Source: Winogradskyella helgolandensis
Lineage (GTDB): Bacteria > Bacteroidota > Bacteroidia > Flavobacteriales > Flavobacteriaceae
Reading direction: 5' to 3'
Assembly: GCF_013404085.1 (NCBI RefSeq)
Contig: NZ_JABFHO010000001.1
Coordinates: forward strand, 1,995,001-2,059,000
Length of the DNA: 64,000 nt
The translations under genes and the position numbers were made by a program. The notes below the pieces were generated by a model. That model did not search any database. It was not told the DNA's origin and saw only the letters and a list, made by a program, of their open reading frames with translations. Below, piece after piece: positions 19,158-27,446 of the stretch. Numbering within the stretch: the first letter of the stretch is position 1; every line of letters begins with the position of its first letter.

Positions 19158-20135
19158 TTATTTATTCAAAGCTTCTTCAATAGCGTTCCCGAACAAATCT
19201 TTCAAACTAATTCCAGCTTCTGCGGCCTGTTGAGGTAGAATACTTTCTTTGGTTAATCCTGGAACTGTATTTACTTCTAATAAATAAGGGTCATCATTTT
19301 TGGCAATGAATTCACTTCGAGAGAACCCTTTCATACCAAGGATTTCATAAATCCTTTTAGCTTCAGTTCTCACTTTGCTAGCATAATCTTCCGAAATACG
19401 AGCAGGAGTAATTTCCTGAGATTTCCCTTCGTATTTAGCTTGGTAATCAAAGAAATCATTTTCAGAAACGATTTCTGTAATTGGTAATACCAGGGTTTCA
19501 CCTTTATAAGAGATTACACCAACAGAAACTTCTACACCATCTAAAAACTGTTCAATAATAATTTCATTATCTTCTTTAAAAGAGTTTTCAATTGCTGCTT
19601 GCAAGTCTTCTTTTTTGTACACTTTAGAGATTCCAAAACTACTACCAGCTTTATTCGCTTTTACAAAACAAGGTAAGCCAACTTTGGCAACTATAGCATC
19701 TTCATTAATTGCATCACCAAGGTTTAGGTAATAGCTTTCTGCAGTTTTAATACCATAAGGTTTCAACGTTGCTAATAAATCACGTTTATTAAACGTCAAT
19801 GCTGCTTGGTACATATCGCAACTCGTTTGTGGCATATTTAGTAAGTCAAAATAGCCTTGCATGTAGCCATCTTCACCAGGCGAACCGTGAATGGCATTAA
19901 AAACACAATCAAATTCTATTTTAGTTTCATTTACTAAAACCGAAAAATTATTTTTATCTATCGGAAATTCTTCATCCAAATCATTAACAAAAACCCATTT
20001 ATCTTCAAAAATATGAATGCGATAAGCATTGTATGTCTCTTTATCAAGAGTGTCGTAAACCACGTTGCCACTCTTAAGGGAAATCTTATATTCACTAGAA
20101 TAACCTCCCATTATAATTGCAATATTTTTCTTCAT
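19158..20135 (-). CDS. ddl: D-alanine--D-alanine ligase
   Basis: 325 residues. ATP-grasp enzyme that makes the D-Ala-D-Ala dipeptide for peptidoglycan. Visible signatures: IIMGGYSSEYKISLKSG at the N-terminus, NAIHGSPGEDGYMQG, PCFVKANKAGSSFGISKV and LLEVNTVPGLTKESILPQQ. ATG 20135 is the family start. It diverges from the PASTA-domain gene. Confidence 0.97.
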   Translation of the reverse strand: MKKNIAIIMGGYSSEYKISLKSGNVVYDTLDKETYNAYRIHIFEDKWVFVNDLDEEFPIDKNNFSVLVNETKIEFDCVFNAIHGSPGEDGYMQGYFDLLNMPQTSCDMYQAALTFNKRDLLATLKPYGIKTAESYYLNLGDAINEDAIVAKVGLPCFVKANKAGSSFGISKVYKKEDLQAAIENSFKEDNEIIIEQFLDGVEVSVGVISYKGETLVLPITEIVSENDFFDYQAKYEGKSQEITPARISEDYASKVRTEAKRIYEILGMKGFSRSEFIAKNDDPYLLEVNTVPGLTKESILPQQAAEAGISLKDLFGNAIEEALNK

Positions 20136-20285
20136 CTTTAGTGCCCATAAAAGTGGGTATCTTTTAGTTTAAAAAAGCCGTAGTGTAAAAGTATCATTTA
20201 TTTTCAATAATCTAATTCTCTAATTCATACGTATTTTATTTTTGTGTCGTTATTATTTCTTAGTTTTGTCAACAATTATTTACAT

Positions 20286-20834
20286 ATGAGTTTTGTTAAG
20301 TTTCTTACCAGTAAAGTGTTTTTTAAACAATTGGCGTTAGCCGTTGTAGCCTTAGTTGTAATATGTTTTATTGCCTTAAAATGGTTAAATGTAACTACTA
20401 ATCATGGAGAATTTGTGGTAGTGCCAGATTTAAAGGGAAAGTCTTTAGAGATTGTTAATATCGAATTAAAGGATAATGATTTAGCAATGGAGATACAAGA
20501 TTCGGCTAATTATAATCCTAAATATCCTAAGTATTCTGTGATTGAGCAAAATCCAATTGCAGGATCACATGTAAAAGAAAATCGAAAAATTTATTTAATC
20601 CTAAATCCTTCTGATTACCGTAAGGTTGAAGTGCCAGACATTTTAAAACGTACCTTTAGACAAGCTAAGCCACAATTAGAGGCTTTAGAATTTGAAATAG
20701 GTGAAATCACCTATAAAGATGCTATTGGTGAAGGTGTTATCTCTATGTCGCATAAAGGTAAGACGTTAAAGCCAGGTACATTATTACCCTTAACATCTAA
20801 GATAGACTTGGTATTAGGTAACGGTAAACTATAA
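20286..20834 (+). CDS. PASTA domain-containing membrane protein
   Basis: 182 residues from ATG 20286 (MSFVKFLTSKVFFKQ...); an upstream in-frame ATG at 20244 would precede it by 14 codons. One transmembrane helix (about 17-36) then at least two PASTA domains starting VVPDLKGKSLEIVN and VEVPDILKRTFRQAK. PASTA domains bind peptidoglycan fragments; here there is no kinase domain. Position beside ddl supports a cell-wall role. The pseudouridine synthase gene follows after 9 bp. Confidence 0.9.
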   Translation: MSFVKFLTSKVFFKQLALAVVALVVICFIALKWLNVTTNHGEFVVVPDLKGKSLEIVNIELKDNDLAMEIQDSANYNPKYPKYSVIEQNPIAGSHVKENRKIYLILNPSDYRKVEVPDILKRTFRQAKPQLEALEFEIGEITYKDAIGEGVISMSHKGKTLKPGTLLPLTSKIDLVLGNGKL

Positions 20835-20843
20835 TATAAAATA

Positions 20844-21884
20844 ATGCCAAATATTCCTGATATTTCAGACCAAGAAGAAAACGAATTATACGAGCATCAC
20901 GCGTTTAGAGTTGTTGCAGGTCAACAGCCACTCCGTATCGATAAATACTTAATGAATTTTATTGAAAATGCAACACGAAACAAAATACAAGCCGCTGCCA
21001 AAGACGGAAGTATTTTTGTGAATGATGTCCCAGTAAAATCGAATTATAAAGTAAAACCTAACGATTATATTACGGTTAAGTTTGAACATCCTCCTCACGA
21101 AAATCTTCTAATTGCTGAAGATATTCCTATCGATGTGGTTTACGAAGACGATGATTTGTTGGTCGTTAATAAACCTGCAGGTATGGTCGTTCATCCTGGA
21201 CATGGTAACTATTCTGGGACTTTAATAAATGCACTTATTTTTCATTTCGAAAATCTGCCTAATAACTCAAGTGAGCGACCAGGTTTAGTTCATAGAATTG
21301 ATAAAGATACCAGTGGATTATTAGTGGTTGCCAAGACGGAACAGGCCATGGCGCACCTTTCTAGTCAATTTGCTAAAAAAACAAGTGAGCGAGAATATGT
21401 TGCTCTTGTTTGGGGCAATATGGAAGAAGAGGAAGGTACTATTGAAGGTAACATTGGTCGTCATCCAAAAAATAGATTACAGAATACTGTATTTTTAGAT
21501 GATGAAGAAGAACAAGGAAAGCCAGCGGTAACACATTATAAAGTTTTAGAGCGTTTAGGCTACGTCACTTTAGTGTCTTGTAAACTTGAAACAGGACGTA
21601 CACACCAAATCCGTGTGCATATGAAGCATATTGGACATACGCTTTTTAATGACGAACGTTATGGAGGCGAACGCATCTTAAAAGGGACCACATTTACAAA
21701 GTACAAACAGTTTGTAGATAATTGTTTTAAGATTTTACCACGACAAGCTTTACATGCTAAAACCTTAGGATTTGTACATCCAACAACAAATGAATTCATG
21801 AGGTTTGAATCTGAAGTACCACAGGATATTACCCTTTGTATTGAGAAGTGGAGGCATTATGCTAAACATACAAGTGAATATTAA
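20844..21884 (+). CDS. rluD: RluA/RluD family 23S rRNA pseudouridine synthase
   Basis: 346 residues. S4 RNA-binding domain at about 30-90 (RIDKYLMNFIENATRNKIQ), then the RluA catalytic domain with the diagnostic HRIDKDTSGLLVVAKT motif, whose Asp is the catalytic nucleophile, and the GRTHQIRVHMKHIGH block. It isomerises uridines in large-subunit rRNA. Probably co-transcribed with the PASTA gene 9 bp upstream. The exact target (RluD versus RluC-like sites) cannot be fixed from sequence alone. Confidence 0.93.
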   Translation: MPNIPDISDQEENELYEHHAFRVVAGQQPLRIDKYLMNFIENATRNKIQAAAKDGSIFVNDVPVKSNYKVKPNDYITVKFEHPPHENLLIAEDIPIDVVYEDDDLLVVNKPAGMVVHPGHGNYSGTLINALIFHFENLPNNSSERPGLVHRIDKDTSGLLVVAKTEQAMAHLSSQFAKKTSEREYVALVWGNMEEEEGTIEGNIGRHPKNRLQNTVFLDDEEEQGKPAVTHYKVLERLGYVTLVSCKLETGRTHQIRVHMKHIGHTLFNDERYGGERILKGTTFTKYKQFVDNCFKILPRQALHAKTLGFVHPTTNEFMRFESEVPQDITLCIEKWRHYAKHTSEY

Positions 21885-22301
21885 TTTTTTGGGCGTTTCA
21901 TTTTTTTATAATCGACAAGGTTTTCTAAACCTTGCAAGAAAAAAATGACCAGGCTGTCCATTATATCTTTTTATTTGGTGAATTCGATTACGATCAATAA
22001 CCATCGTTCAATCACCAAATAAAAAGGATGTCATTCCCTCCCTTAACGTACTTTCCCGAAGTCATTTTGTAGAGATGAACAACAATGAAACCAATTGTAT
22101 GGTGCTCTTTTCGGTATTTCAGATTCTTAAATAGGAATTCATTATATCACTATCAAGATTAGTTCTCACTAATATTTGAAACTCTTTTAATTACATCGTA
22201 TTTTTACATTTGAAAGAGAAAATTGTTTAACCTTTAATGAGACATCTGCTTTTGTGAATGTTGATTTAATTTTAAAGGAACCCACGTTTGTGGGCAATAT
22301 T
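21885..22301. other. 417-bp intergenic region with two hairpins
   Basis: No coding frame is convincing. It holds an 8-bp-stem hairpin (CAAGGTTT/AAACCTTG, 21916-21934) and a longer inverted repeat at 21967-22026. A TACATTTG (22205-22212) that fits the Bacteroidota -7 consensus could serve yaaA. Confidence 0.6.
21967..22026. repeat. Perfect 15-bp inverted repeat with 30-nt spacer
   Basis: CTTTTTATTTGGTGA at 21967-21981 and its exact reverse complement at 22012-22026. There is no T-run after the stem on the plus strand as in a simple terminator. It might be a small mobile repeat (MITE-like) or an RNA hairpin. Confidence 0.6.
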
Positions 22302-23060
22302 ATGAAACTAGTACTATCACCAGCAAAATCATTAGATTACGAGACTAAATTACCAACTTCTAAAATCACAGAAGGTGTTTTTTTAGACGAAGCAGAACGC
22401 TTAAATAAAGTATTAAAAAAGAAATCAGCCAAGAGCTTATCCGAACTAATGCATATTTCAGATAATTTAAGTCAATTAAATTACGAGCGTAACCAAGAGT
22501 GGGAATTACCATTTACAAAAGACAATGCTAGGCCAGCTATTTATGCATTTAGTGGTGATGTGTATAGAGGGTTGGATGCGTATACTATTGATACTAAAAA
22601 ACTAGATAAAGTTCAAGATACCATTCGGATTCTTTCTGGCTTATATGGTGTTTTAAAACCCTTAGATTTAATACAACCTTACCGATTAGAAATGGGAACT
22701 AAAATGCCAGTTGGGAAAAACAAAAACCTTTATGAATTCTGGCAAAAGAAAGTAACAAAAGCCTTAAATGACGAGTTAGAGGATGACGAAATTTTCCTGA
22801 ATTTAGCGAGTCAAGAGTATTTTAAAGCCATAGATACAAAAGCCTTAAAAGTACCTGTAATAAATGTGGCTTTTAAAGAATTTAAAAATGATAAGTATAA
22901 AATCATCGCCATATTCGCAAAATTAGCAAGAGGATTAATGAGCAGATATATTATTGATACAGATGCAAAAACCTTAGATGATATTAAAGGATTCAATTAT
23001 GAGAATTATGGTTTTAGTGAAGAATTATCTTCTGAAAACGAATTAGTTTTTACGAGATAA
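22302..23060 (+). CDS. yaaA: Peroxide stress protein YaaA (UPF0246)
   Basis: 252 residues from ATG 22302 ([18 protein letters not shown]), the normal family start; the frame continues upstream to 22254 without support. Family segments: [75 protein letters not shown]. In Escherichia coli YaaA limits intracellular iron under peroxide stress. Cytoplasmic, all conserved blocks present. Confidence 0.93.
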   Translation: MKLVLSPAKSLDYETKLPTSKITEGVFLDEAERLNKVLKKKSAKSLSELMHISDNLSQLNYERNQEWELPFTKDNARPAIYAFSGDVYRGLDAYTIDTKKLDKVQDTIRILSGLYGVLKPLDLIQPYRLEMGTKMPVGKNKNLYEFWQKKVTKALNDELEDDEIFLNLASQEYFKAIDTKALKVPVINVAFKEFKNDKYKIIAIFAKLARGLMSRYIIDTDAKTLDDIKGFNYENYGFSEELSSENELVFTR

Positions 23061-23090
23061 AATAGGTTTATATTCACTTAAATTTTCATT

Positions 23091-23810
23091 ATGTATTACT
23101 TACTTATAATTGTTCAGGTGTTCTGTTTGTATCACGCTTATAAAAACAGAAAACCTTACTATTGGTATTTTCTTATATTTTTTATTCCTGCTATTGGTTC
23201 TTTAATTTACATTATTACTCAGGTGTATAATAAGAGTGATGTAGGAAAAATTCAGGAAGAAATAACAACAGTTCTTAATCCAACTAAAAAGATAAAAGAC
23301 TTAGAGAAGAAGTTAGAATTTATTGATACATACACTAACAGAATTGAGTTAGCTGATGCGTATTTTAAAAATAAAGATATTCCAAATGCTATTGTAAATT
23401 ACAAGAAAACTTTAGAAGATACAGTTCAAGATGATTTGTATACAAGGCAAAATTTGATATTGTGCTATTTTCAATTGAGAGATTATGTTGCCGTTATTGA
23501 ACAGGCAGAGCAAATTAAAGATAAACCGGAATTTAAAGGCTCTAAACAGCAATTTTGTTATGGTCTAGCTTTAAGCGAATTGGGTAAAATTGAAGAGGCA
23601 GAAGCGCAATTAAAACAAATTGATAGACCCTATTCAAATTATGCAGAACGTTTAGCACTCGCTAAATTTTATGTAGAAAACAATAGAACTTCAGAAGGTA
23701 AGGAGTTGCTAAATGAGATTTCTACTGAGTCGAAACGTTTAACAAAACCAAACAGAAAACTTTATGGAGCCACTATTGTTGAGGTTGAGCGTCTGTTGGC
23801 TTCGCTTTAG
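23091..23810 (+). CDS. Membrane protein with PLDc_N-type helices and TPR repeats
   Basis: 239 residues. Two N-terminal membrane helices (about 3-14 and 24-43) with the YHAYKNRKPYYWYFLIFFIPAIG pattern of the PLDc_N domain, a short coiled coil, then TPR repeats (about 80-225). Function unknown. Its last 29 codons (23724-23810) are repeated at 27203-27289, about 3.4 kb downstream on the other side of the MBOAT/AlgX pair. Confidence 0.85.
   Translation: MYYLLIIVQVFCLYHAYKNRKPYYWYFLIFFIPAIGSLIYIITQVYNKSDVGKIQEEITTVLNPTKKIKDLEKKLEFIDTYTNRIELADAYFKNKDIPNAIVNYKKTLEDTVQDDLYTRQNLILCYFQLRDYVAVIEQAEQIKDKPEFKGSKQQFCYGLALSELGKIEEAEAQLKQIDRPYSNYAERLALAKFYVENNRTSEGKELLNEISTESKRLTKPNRKLYGATIVEVERLLASL
23724..23810 (+). 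repeat. 87-bp direct repeat, copy 1 (3' end of the TPR gene)
   Basis: The final 29 codons of the PLDc_N/TPR gene, from ACTGAGTCGAAACG to the TAG. Copy 2 is at 27203-27289; the first 28 bases are identical and the rest differ at roughly a dozen positions. The two copies flank the O-acetylation gene pair. Confidence 0.9.
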
Positions 23811-24085
23811 TTACCACACTGATTTACTGAAACTCTAATTTTGTCATATAGAGTATCTTCGTTCGTATATTGCTTTTACACTGTAGTAAGTAATTATTCC
23901 CTCTAGCTTTTTTAAACTTTTTAGACTGGTTGCTTTTGTTAGTATGTGCAAAATCAGTAATCACTTGAGTCTTTTTTCTTTTAGATGGAAAATTAGAAAG
24001 TTTAATTTAATATATTCGCTTTTTGCAATATTGATAACAATCTTTATTCTTTTAAAGATATTTTTTTACTCAATTATTAGAATGT

Positions 24086-25480
24086 ATGGTTTTTAGTTCC
24101 TTACTGTTTGTTTTTTGTTTTTTACCCTTTGTTTTATTACTGAATAAATTGCTACCAGCCAGTTGGAGAAATTATTTTCTGTTAATTGTCAGTTTAACGT
24201 TTTATGCTATTGGTGAAGAAGAACTAGTGTTGGTAATGGTTGGTTCTATCATTGTGAATTATATCGCAGGTATATTAATTAATCGTTATAGACACTCTAA
24301 AAGTGGTAAATTCTACTTGGGTTTAGCCATAGGTTTAAATTTAGGAACGTTAATTTATTTTAAATACACTAATTTCATTTTTGATCAATTTGCATTTAAA
24401 ATTGAGAATATCCATCTTCCAATCGGAATTTCGTTTTTTACTTTTCAAAGTATTTCCTATTTAGTTGATGTCTATCGCGTCCCTAGTTTATATCAAAAGA
24501 ATCCTTTTAAACTCGGCTTATATATATCACTTTTCCCACAACTTATCGCAGGTCCAATAGTAAGATATGCTGATATAGCTAAAGAAATTTCATCGCGAAC
24601 AGAAAGTGCAGAACTTTTTAAATCGGGAGTACTTCGTTTTGTTACTGGGTTAGCAAAAAAATTGCTGATAGCTAATACATTAGCCTCAATAGCAGATACT
24701 GCTTTTTATATGCCAGCGGAGGAGTTGCCATTAAGTATGGCATGGCTGGGTATTATTTGTTATACGCTTCAAATTTACTTTGATTTTTCAGGATATTCTG
24801 ACATGGCGATTGGTCTAGGTAGAATGTTTGGATTTCATTTTTTAGAAAATTTTAATTATCCTTATATTTCAAAAAGTATACAAGAATTCTGGAGAAGGTG
24901 GCATATATCGCTTTCTTCATGGTTTAGAGATTATGTATATATTCCTTTAGGGGGAAATAGATTGGGGGAACGAAGAACGTATTTAAATCTCATAAGCGTG
25001 TTTTTGCTAACAGGTATTTGGCATGGTGCAAGTTGGAATTTTATTGTTTGGGGTTTATGGCATGGAGCTTTTATTTTGATTGAAAAATCGAGTAACTTCC
25101 CCATTAGGAATGTAGCTTTAAAGTCTGTATTAAGTAGGGTTTATCTACTTTTAGTAGTAATGATAGGTTGGGTGTTTTTTAGAGCAGAAGACTTAAGTTA
25201 TGCGCTTGTATATATTAAACATTTAATATGGTATTCTTCTGAAAATACAAATTATTATGCGTTGTATTATGTAAATGCTAAATCTATTTTAGTTTTAATT
25301 TTAGCGATCATTATTTCTACACCAATAAAAAGAATACTTCTTAGAAAGCTGGATACTAATACTTTCTTTGTAAATTATAAAGCATTTGTTTTACCATTTT
25401 ATGTTGGTGTTTTAATGATATTGTGCACCATTGAGATGGCGTCTAATTCATTTAATCCTTTTATTTATTTTAGATTTTAA
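24086..25480 (+). CDS. MBOAT family O-acyltransferase (AlgI/DltB-like)
   Basis: 464 residues, about ten membrane helices. Diagnostic segments: YFDFSGYSDMAIGLGRMFGF, NFNYPYISKSIQEFWRRWHISLSSWFRDYVYIPLGG, and the catalytic-His block LTGIWHGASWNFIVWGLWHGAF (both His present). Members move acetyl groups across the inner membrane for alginate or other exopolysaccharide O-acetylation. Its stop overlaps the next gene's start (TAATG), and the partner is AlgX/AlgJ-like, as expected for a two-component O-acetylation system. Confidence 0.95.
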   Translation: MVFSSLLFVFCFLPFVLLLNKLLPASWRNYFLLIVSLTFYAIGEEELVLVMVGSIIVNYIAGILINRYRHSKSGKFYLGLAIGLNLGTLIYFKYTNFIFDQFAFKIENIHLPIGISFFTFQSISYLVDVYRVPSLYQKNPFKLGLYISLFPQLIAGPIVRYADIAKEISSRTESAELFKSGVLRFVTGLAKKLLIANTLASIADTAFYMPAEELPLSMAWLGIICYTLQIYFDFSGYSDMAIGLGRMFGFHFLENFNYPYISKSIQEFWRRWHISLSSWFRDYVYIPLGGNRLGERRTYLNLISVFLLTGIWHGASWNFIVWGLWHGAFILIEKSSNFPIRNVALKSVLSRVYLLLVVMIGWVFFRAEDLSYALVYIKHLIWYSSENTNYYALYYVNAKSILVLILAIIISTPIKRILLRKLDTNTFFVNYKAFVLPFYVGVLMILCTIEMASNSFNPFIYFRF

Positions 25481-27141
25481 TGAAAAGTAACTCATTTATT
25501 AAATTTTGTCTTTGGGTAATAGCATCAATTTTGATTTATCAAATCTTATTGAGTAGTGCTGCATTACTTTTTTCTTCTCAAATTACCTCTATTAAGGTTT
25601 TTACTGATCGAAACACTAAGGGAGGGATTAATTTATATTCTTTTGATCGTAAAGAGATAAAAGAGGATGTTACAGTACTTAGTCAATTACATGATTCAAC
25701 AGATAATTTCTATAACTTTGAGTTGCCAAAGAAATTTAAAAATGATAGAATAAGTCTTCATTTTGTAAATGATAAACAAAGAACTGCAGAGATTTTTGAT
25801 ATTCATTTGGTGAGTCCATATTTTGATTTCAAAATTCAAAGAAAAAATCTTCCTGATTACCTATTAGAAGCTTCTCCTTGTTTAATTGTAGATGGCGCGT
25901 ATGTATTCCAAAAAAACGAGGGTAATGTTATCGTTCTTGATTTTTTACCATTCTCAGATATTATAAAAGAAAACATTAGGTATAAAACATTAGGTCTATT
26001 AATACTTGTTTTAAGTATTTTAATTGTCTTTTTGGTTAAATATTTTAAAGTATTTGATAAAATAACTAAAAATAATGAGTCATCTGCATTATCTGTTAAT
26101 GGGGTTTTTATTTTAATTCTCTTTACACCAATGGTTATCTTTTTTATGCATTGGGATAATGAAGAGACGTCTGAAAATAGAAAATTAAACTCAATAGAAG
26201 ATATTAGATCATACATGGATGTAATGTTTCCTTTCAAATCTTCGTTGGTTTATATGAATAGTTTTATTAATGATAAAGTATTTTTAGGACCTAATAATAC
26301 GAAGCAGGTTGCTGTCGGTGATGATGACTATTTATTTAAGTATTCGGAAGGCTCAGATTTAGCATTGTATAATCTCAGAAGAAAATATTTATCAAAAAAC
26401 CTATTAGATACTATTGAGGACCGCATAATTGATCATCAAAATTATTCTAAATCAAAAGGGATTGAATATTTGAGAGTCTACTATCCCGGCAAATATGATA
26501 TTTATCCAGATAAATTACCTTTTGCGCTTCGTTCTGCAATAAAAGATACCATTTCTAGAAAAGAACAGATAGCTAAGCGATTATTTGAACAAGGAATTAA
26601 CATCATCGATTTTGAGAAAACTTTAGAAAAAAAGAGTTATAAAACAATCTATAGAAAAAAAGATACTCATTGGAATAATTTGGGAGGGTTTTTTGCATAT
26701 CAACATGTTATGCAAAGTTTATTTGAGAGGACTAATGTAGAAGCTTATGCTCCAACAAAACTCGATGATTATACTTTGATATATGAATTAATTACTTCTG
26801 GTGATATTATCGCTAAGTTAGCGGATTATCCTTATGATATTACAGATATGGGACCTGTTCTTTACCCTAAATTTTCTTACGAATTTAAGAAAGAGACAAA
26901 TGATAAAAGATTACCATATAACTCCATGAAAATCACTAATTCTAAATCAAAAAGTGATAAAACAGTTTTAATATTTAGTGACTCATTTGTTCTATCGCAG
27001 CGATTATTTTACGCGATGAATTTTCGTACTGTGTATCACTTAAGGGATCAGGCTTTTAATAAGGACTTAATAGAATTGCTTAAACCTGATGTAATTATTG
27101 AAGGTTATTCAGAAATGACTCATAATAATTTGATATATTGA
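25480..27141 (+). CDS. AlgX/AlgJ-like SGNH O-acetyltransferase partner
   Basis: 553 residues. Membrane helix near the N-terminus (about 10-30), a beta domain (about 35-160), two more helices (about 168-187 and 205-222), then an AlgX/AlgJ-type SGNH domain. Catalytic motifs are visible: KKDTHWNNLGGFFAY (Asp and His) and VLIFSDSFVLSQ (Ser). The enzyme would transfer acetyl groups delivered by the MBOAT partner to a polysaccharide outside the cytoplasm. No alginate or other polysaccharide synthase is adjacent, so the acceptor is unknown. Confidence 0.85.
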   Translation: MKSNSFIKFCLWVIASILIYQILLSSAALLFSSQITSIKVFTDRNTKGGINLYSFDRKEIKEDVTVLSQLHDSTDNFYNFELPKKFKNDRISLHFVNDKQRTAEIFDIHLVSPYFDFKIQRKNLPDYLLEASPCLIVDGAYVFQKNEGNVIVLDFLPFSDIIKENIRYKTLGLLILVLSILIVFLVKYFKVFDKITKNNESSALSVNGVFILILFTPMVIFFMHWDNEETSENRKLNSIEDIRSYMDVMFPFKSSLVYMNSFINDKVFLGPNNTKQVAVGDDDYLFKYSEGSDLALYNLRRKYLSKNLLDTIEDRIIDHQNYSKSKGIEYLRVYYPGKYDIYPDKLPFALRSAIKDTISRKEQIAKRLFEQGINIIDFEKTLEKKSYKTIYRKKDTHWNNLGGFFAYQHVMQSLFERTNVEAYAPTKLDDYTLIYELITSGDIIAKLADYPYDITDMGPVLYPKFSYEFKKETNDKRLPYNSMKITNSKSKSDKTVLIFSDSFVLSQRLFYAMNFRTVYHLRDQAFNKDLIELLKPDVIIEGYSEMTHNNLIY

Positions 27142-27202
27142 TATTAAATTAGAGCTAGTCTCAGAATATTCTTGGTTTACCTCTTACTAAATTTTAATCT
27201 TT

Positions 27203-27289
27203 ACTGAGTCGAAACGTTTAACAAAACCAATAAGAAAACTATACGGAGCAATTATTGTTAAGCTTGAGGGTATGTTGGCTTCGCTTTAG
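27203..27289 (+). pseudogene. Orphan 3' fragment of the PLDc_N/TPR gene (87-bp direct repeat, copy 2)
   Basis: In frame it reads TESKRLTKPIRKLYGAIIVK... and ends LASL plus stop, against TESKRLTKPNRKLYGATIVE... in the intact gene at 23091. Upstream of codon 1 of the repeat the similarity fades at once, so only the 3' end is present. It marks a duplication or insertion boundary around the MBOAT/AlgX pair. Confidence 0.85.
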
Positions 27290-27398
27290 TTTACCTTCAA
27301 AGTGTTGCACGGAATTTATTTGGTTGTCGTCAATGACATTTTGATGTAAAGTCCTTTAGATGCTACCATTCTAAAACCAAGTTGAAAAAATTATAAAT

Positions 27399-27412
27399 CC
27401 CTGTTTTCGGGG
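27399..27412. promoter_or_regulatory. Operator-like dyad CCCTGTTTTCGGGG upstream of the TPR kinase
   Basis: CCCTG-TTTT-CGGGG, 34 bp upstream of the kinase ATG. A very similar CCCTG-TTTA-CAGGG lies at 30405-30418 upstream of the next operon. Shared form CCCTGTTTwCrGGG; a candidate binding site for the LuxR-type regulator at 29545 (inference). Confidence 0.45.
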
Positions 27413-27446
27413 GTGATTATAAGCTTTTCTATTCCTACATTTGCGC

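Larger units (their letters stand above)
27142..27446. other. 305-bp intergenic region with a gene fragment and a dyad
   Basis: Contains the second copy of the TPR-gene 3' end (27203-27289), a CCCTGTTTTCGGGG dyad (27399-27412) and a TACATTTG (27436-27443) only 3 bases upstream of the kinase ATG. No separate gene seen. Confidence 0.7.

Noticed and set aside
21885..22301. Small protein gene between rluD and yaaA
   Set aside because: All frames are broken by stops and show no protein-like pattern.
27436..27443. TACATTTG as a promoter for the TPR kinase
   Set aside because: Matches TAnnTTTG, but only 3 bases separate it from the ATG at 27447, so the start of transcription would fall at or after the start codon; only possible for a leaderless mRNA with a later start. 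Left unassigned.
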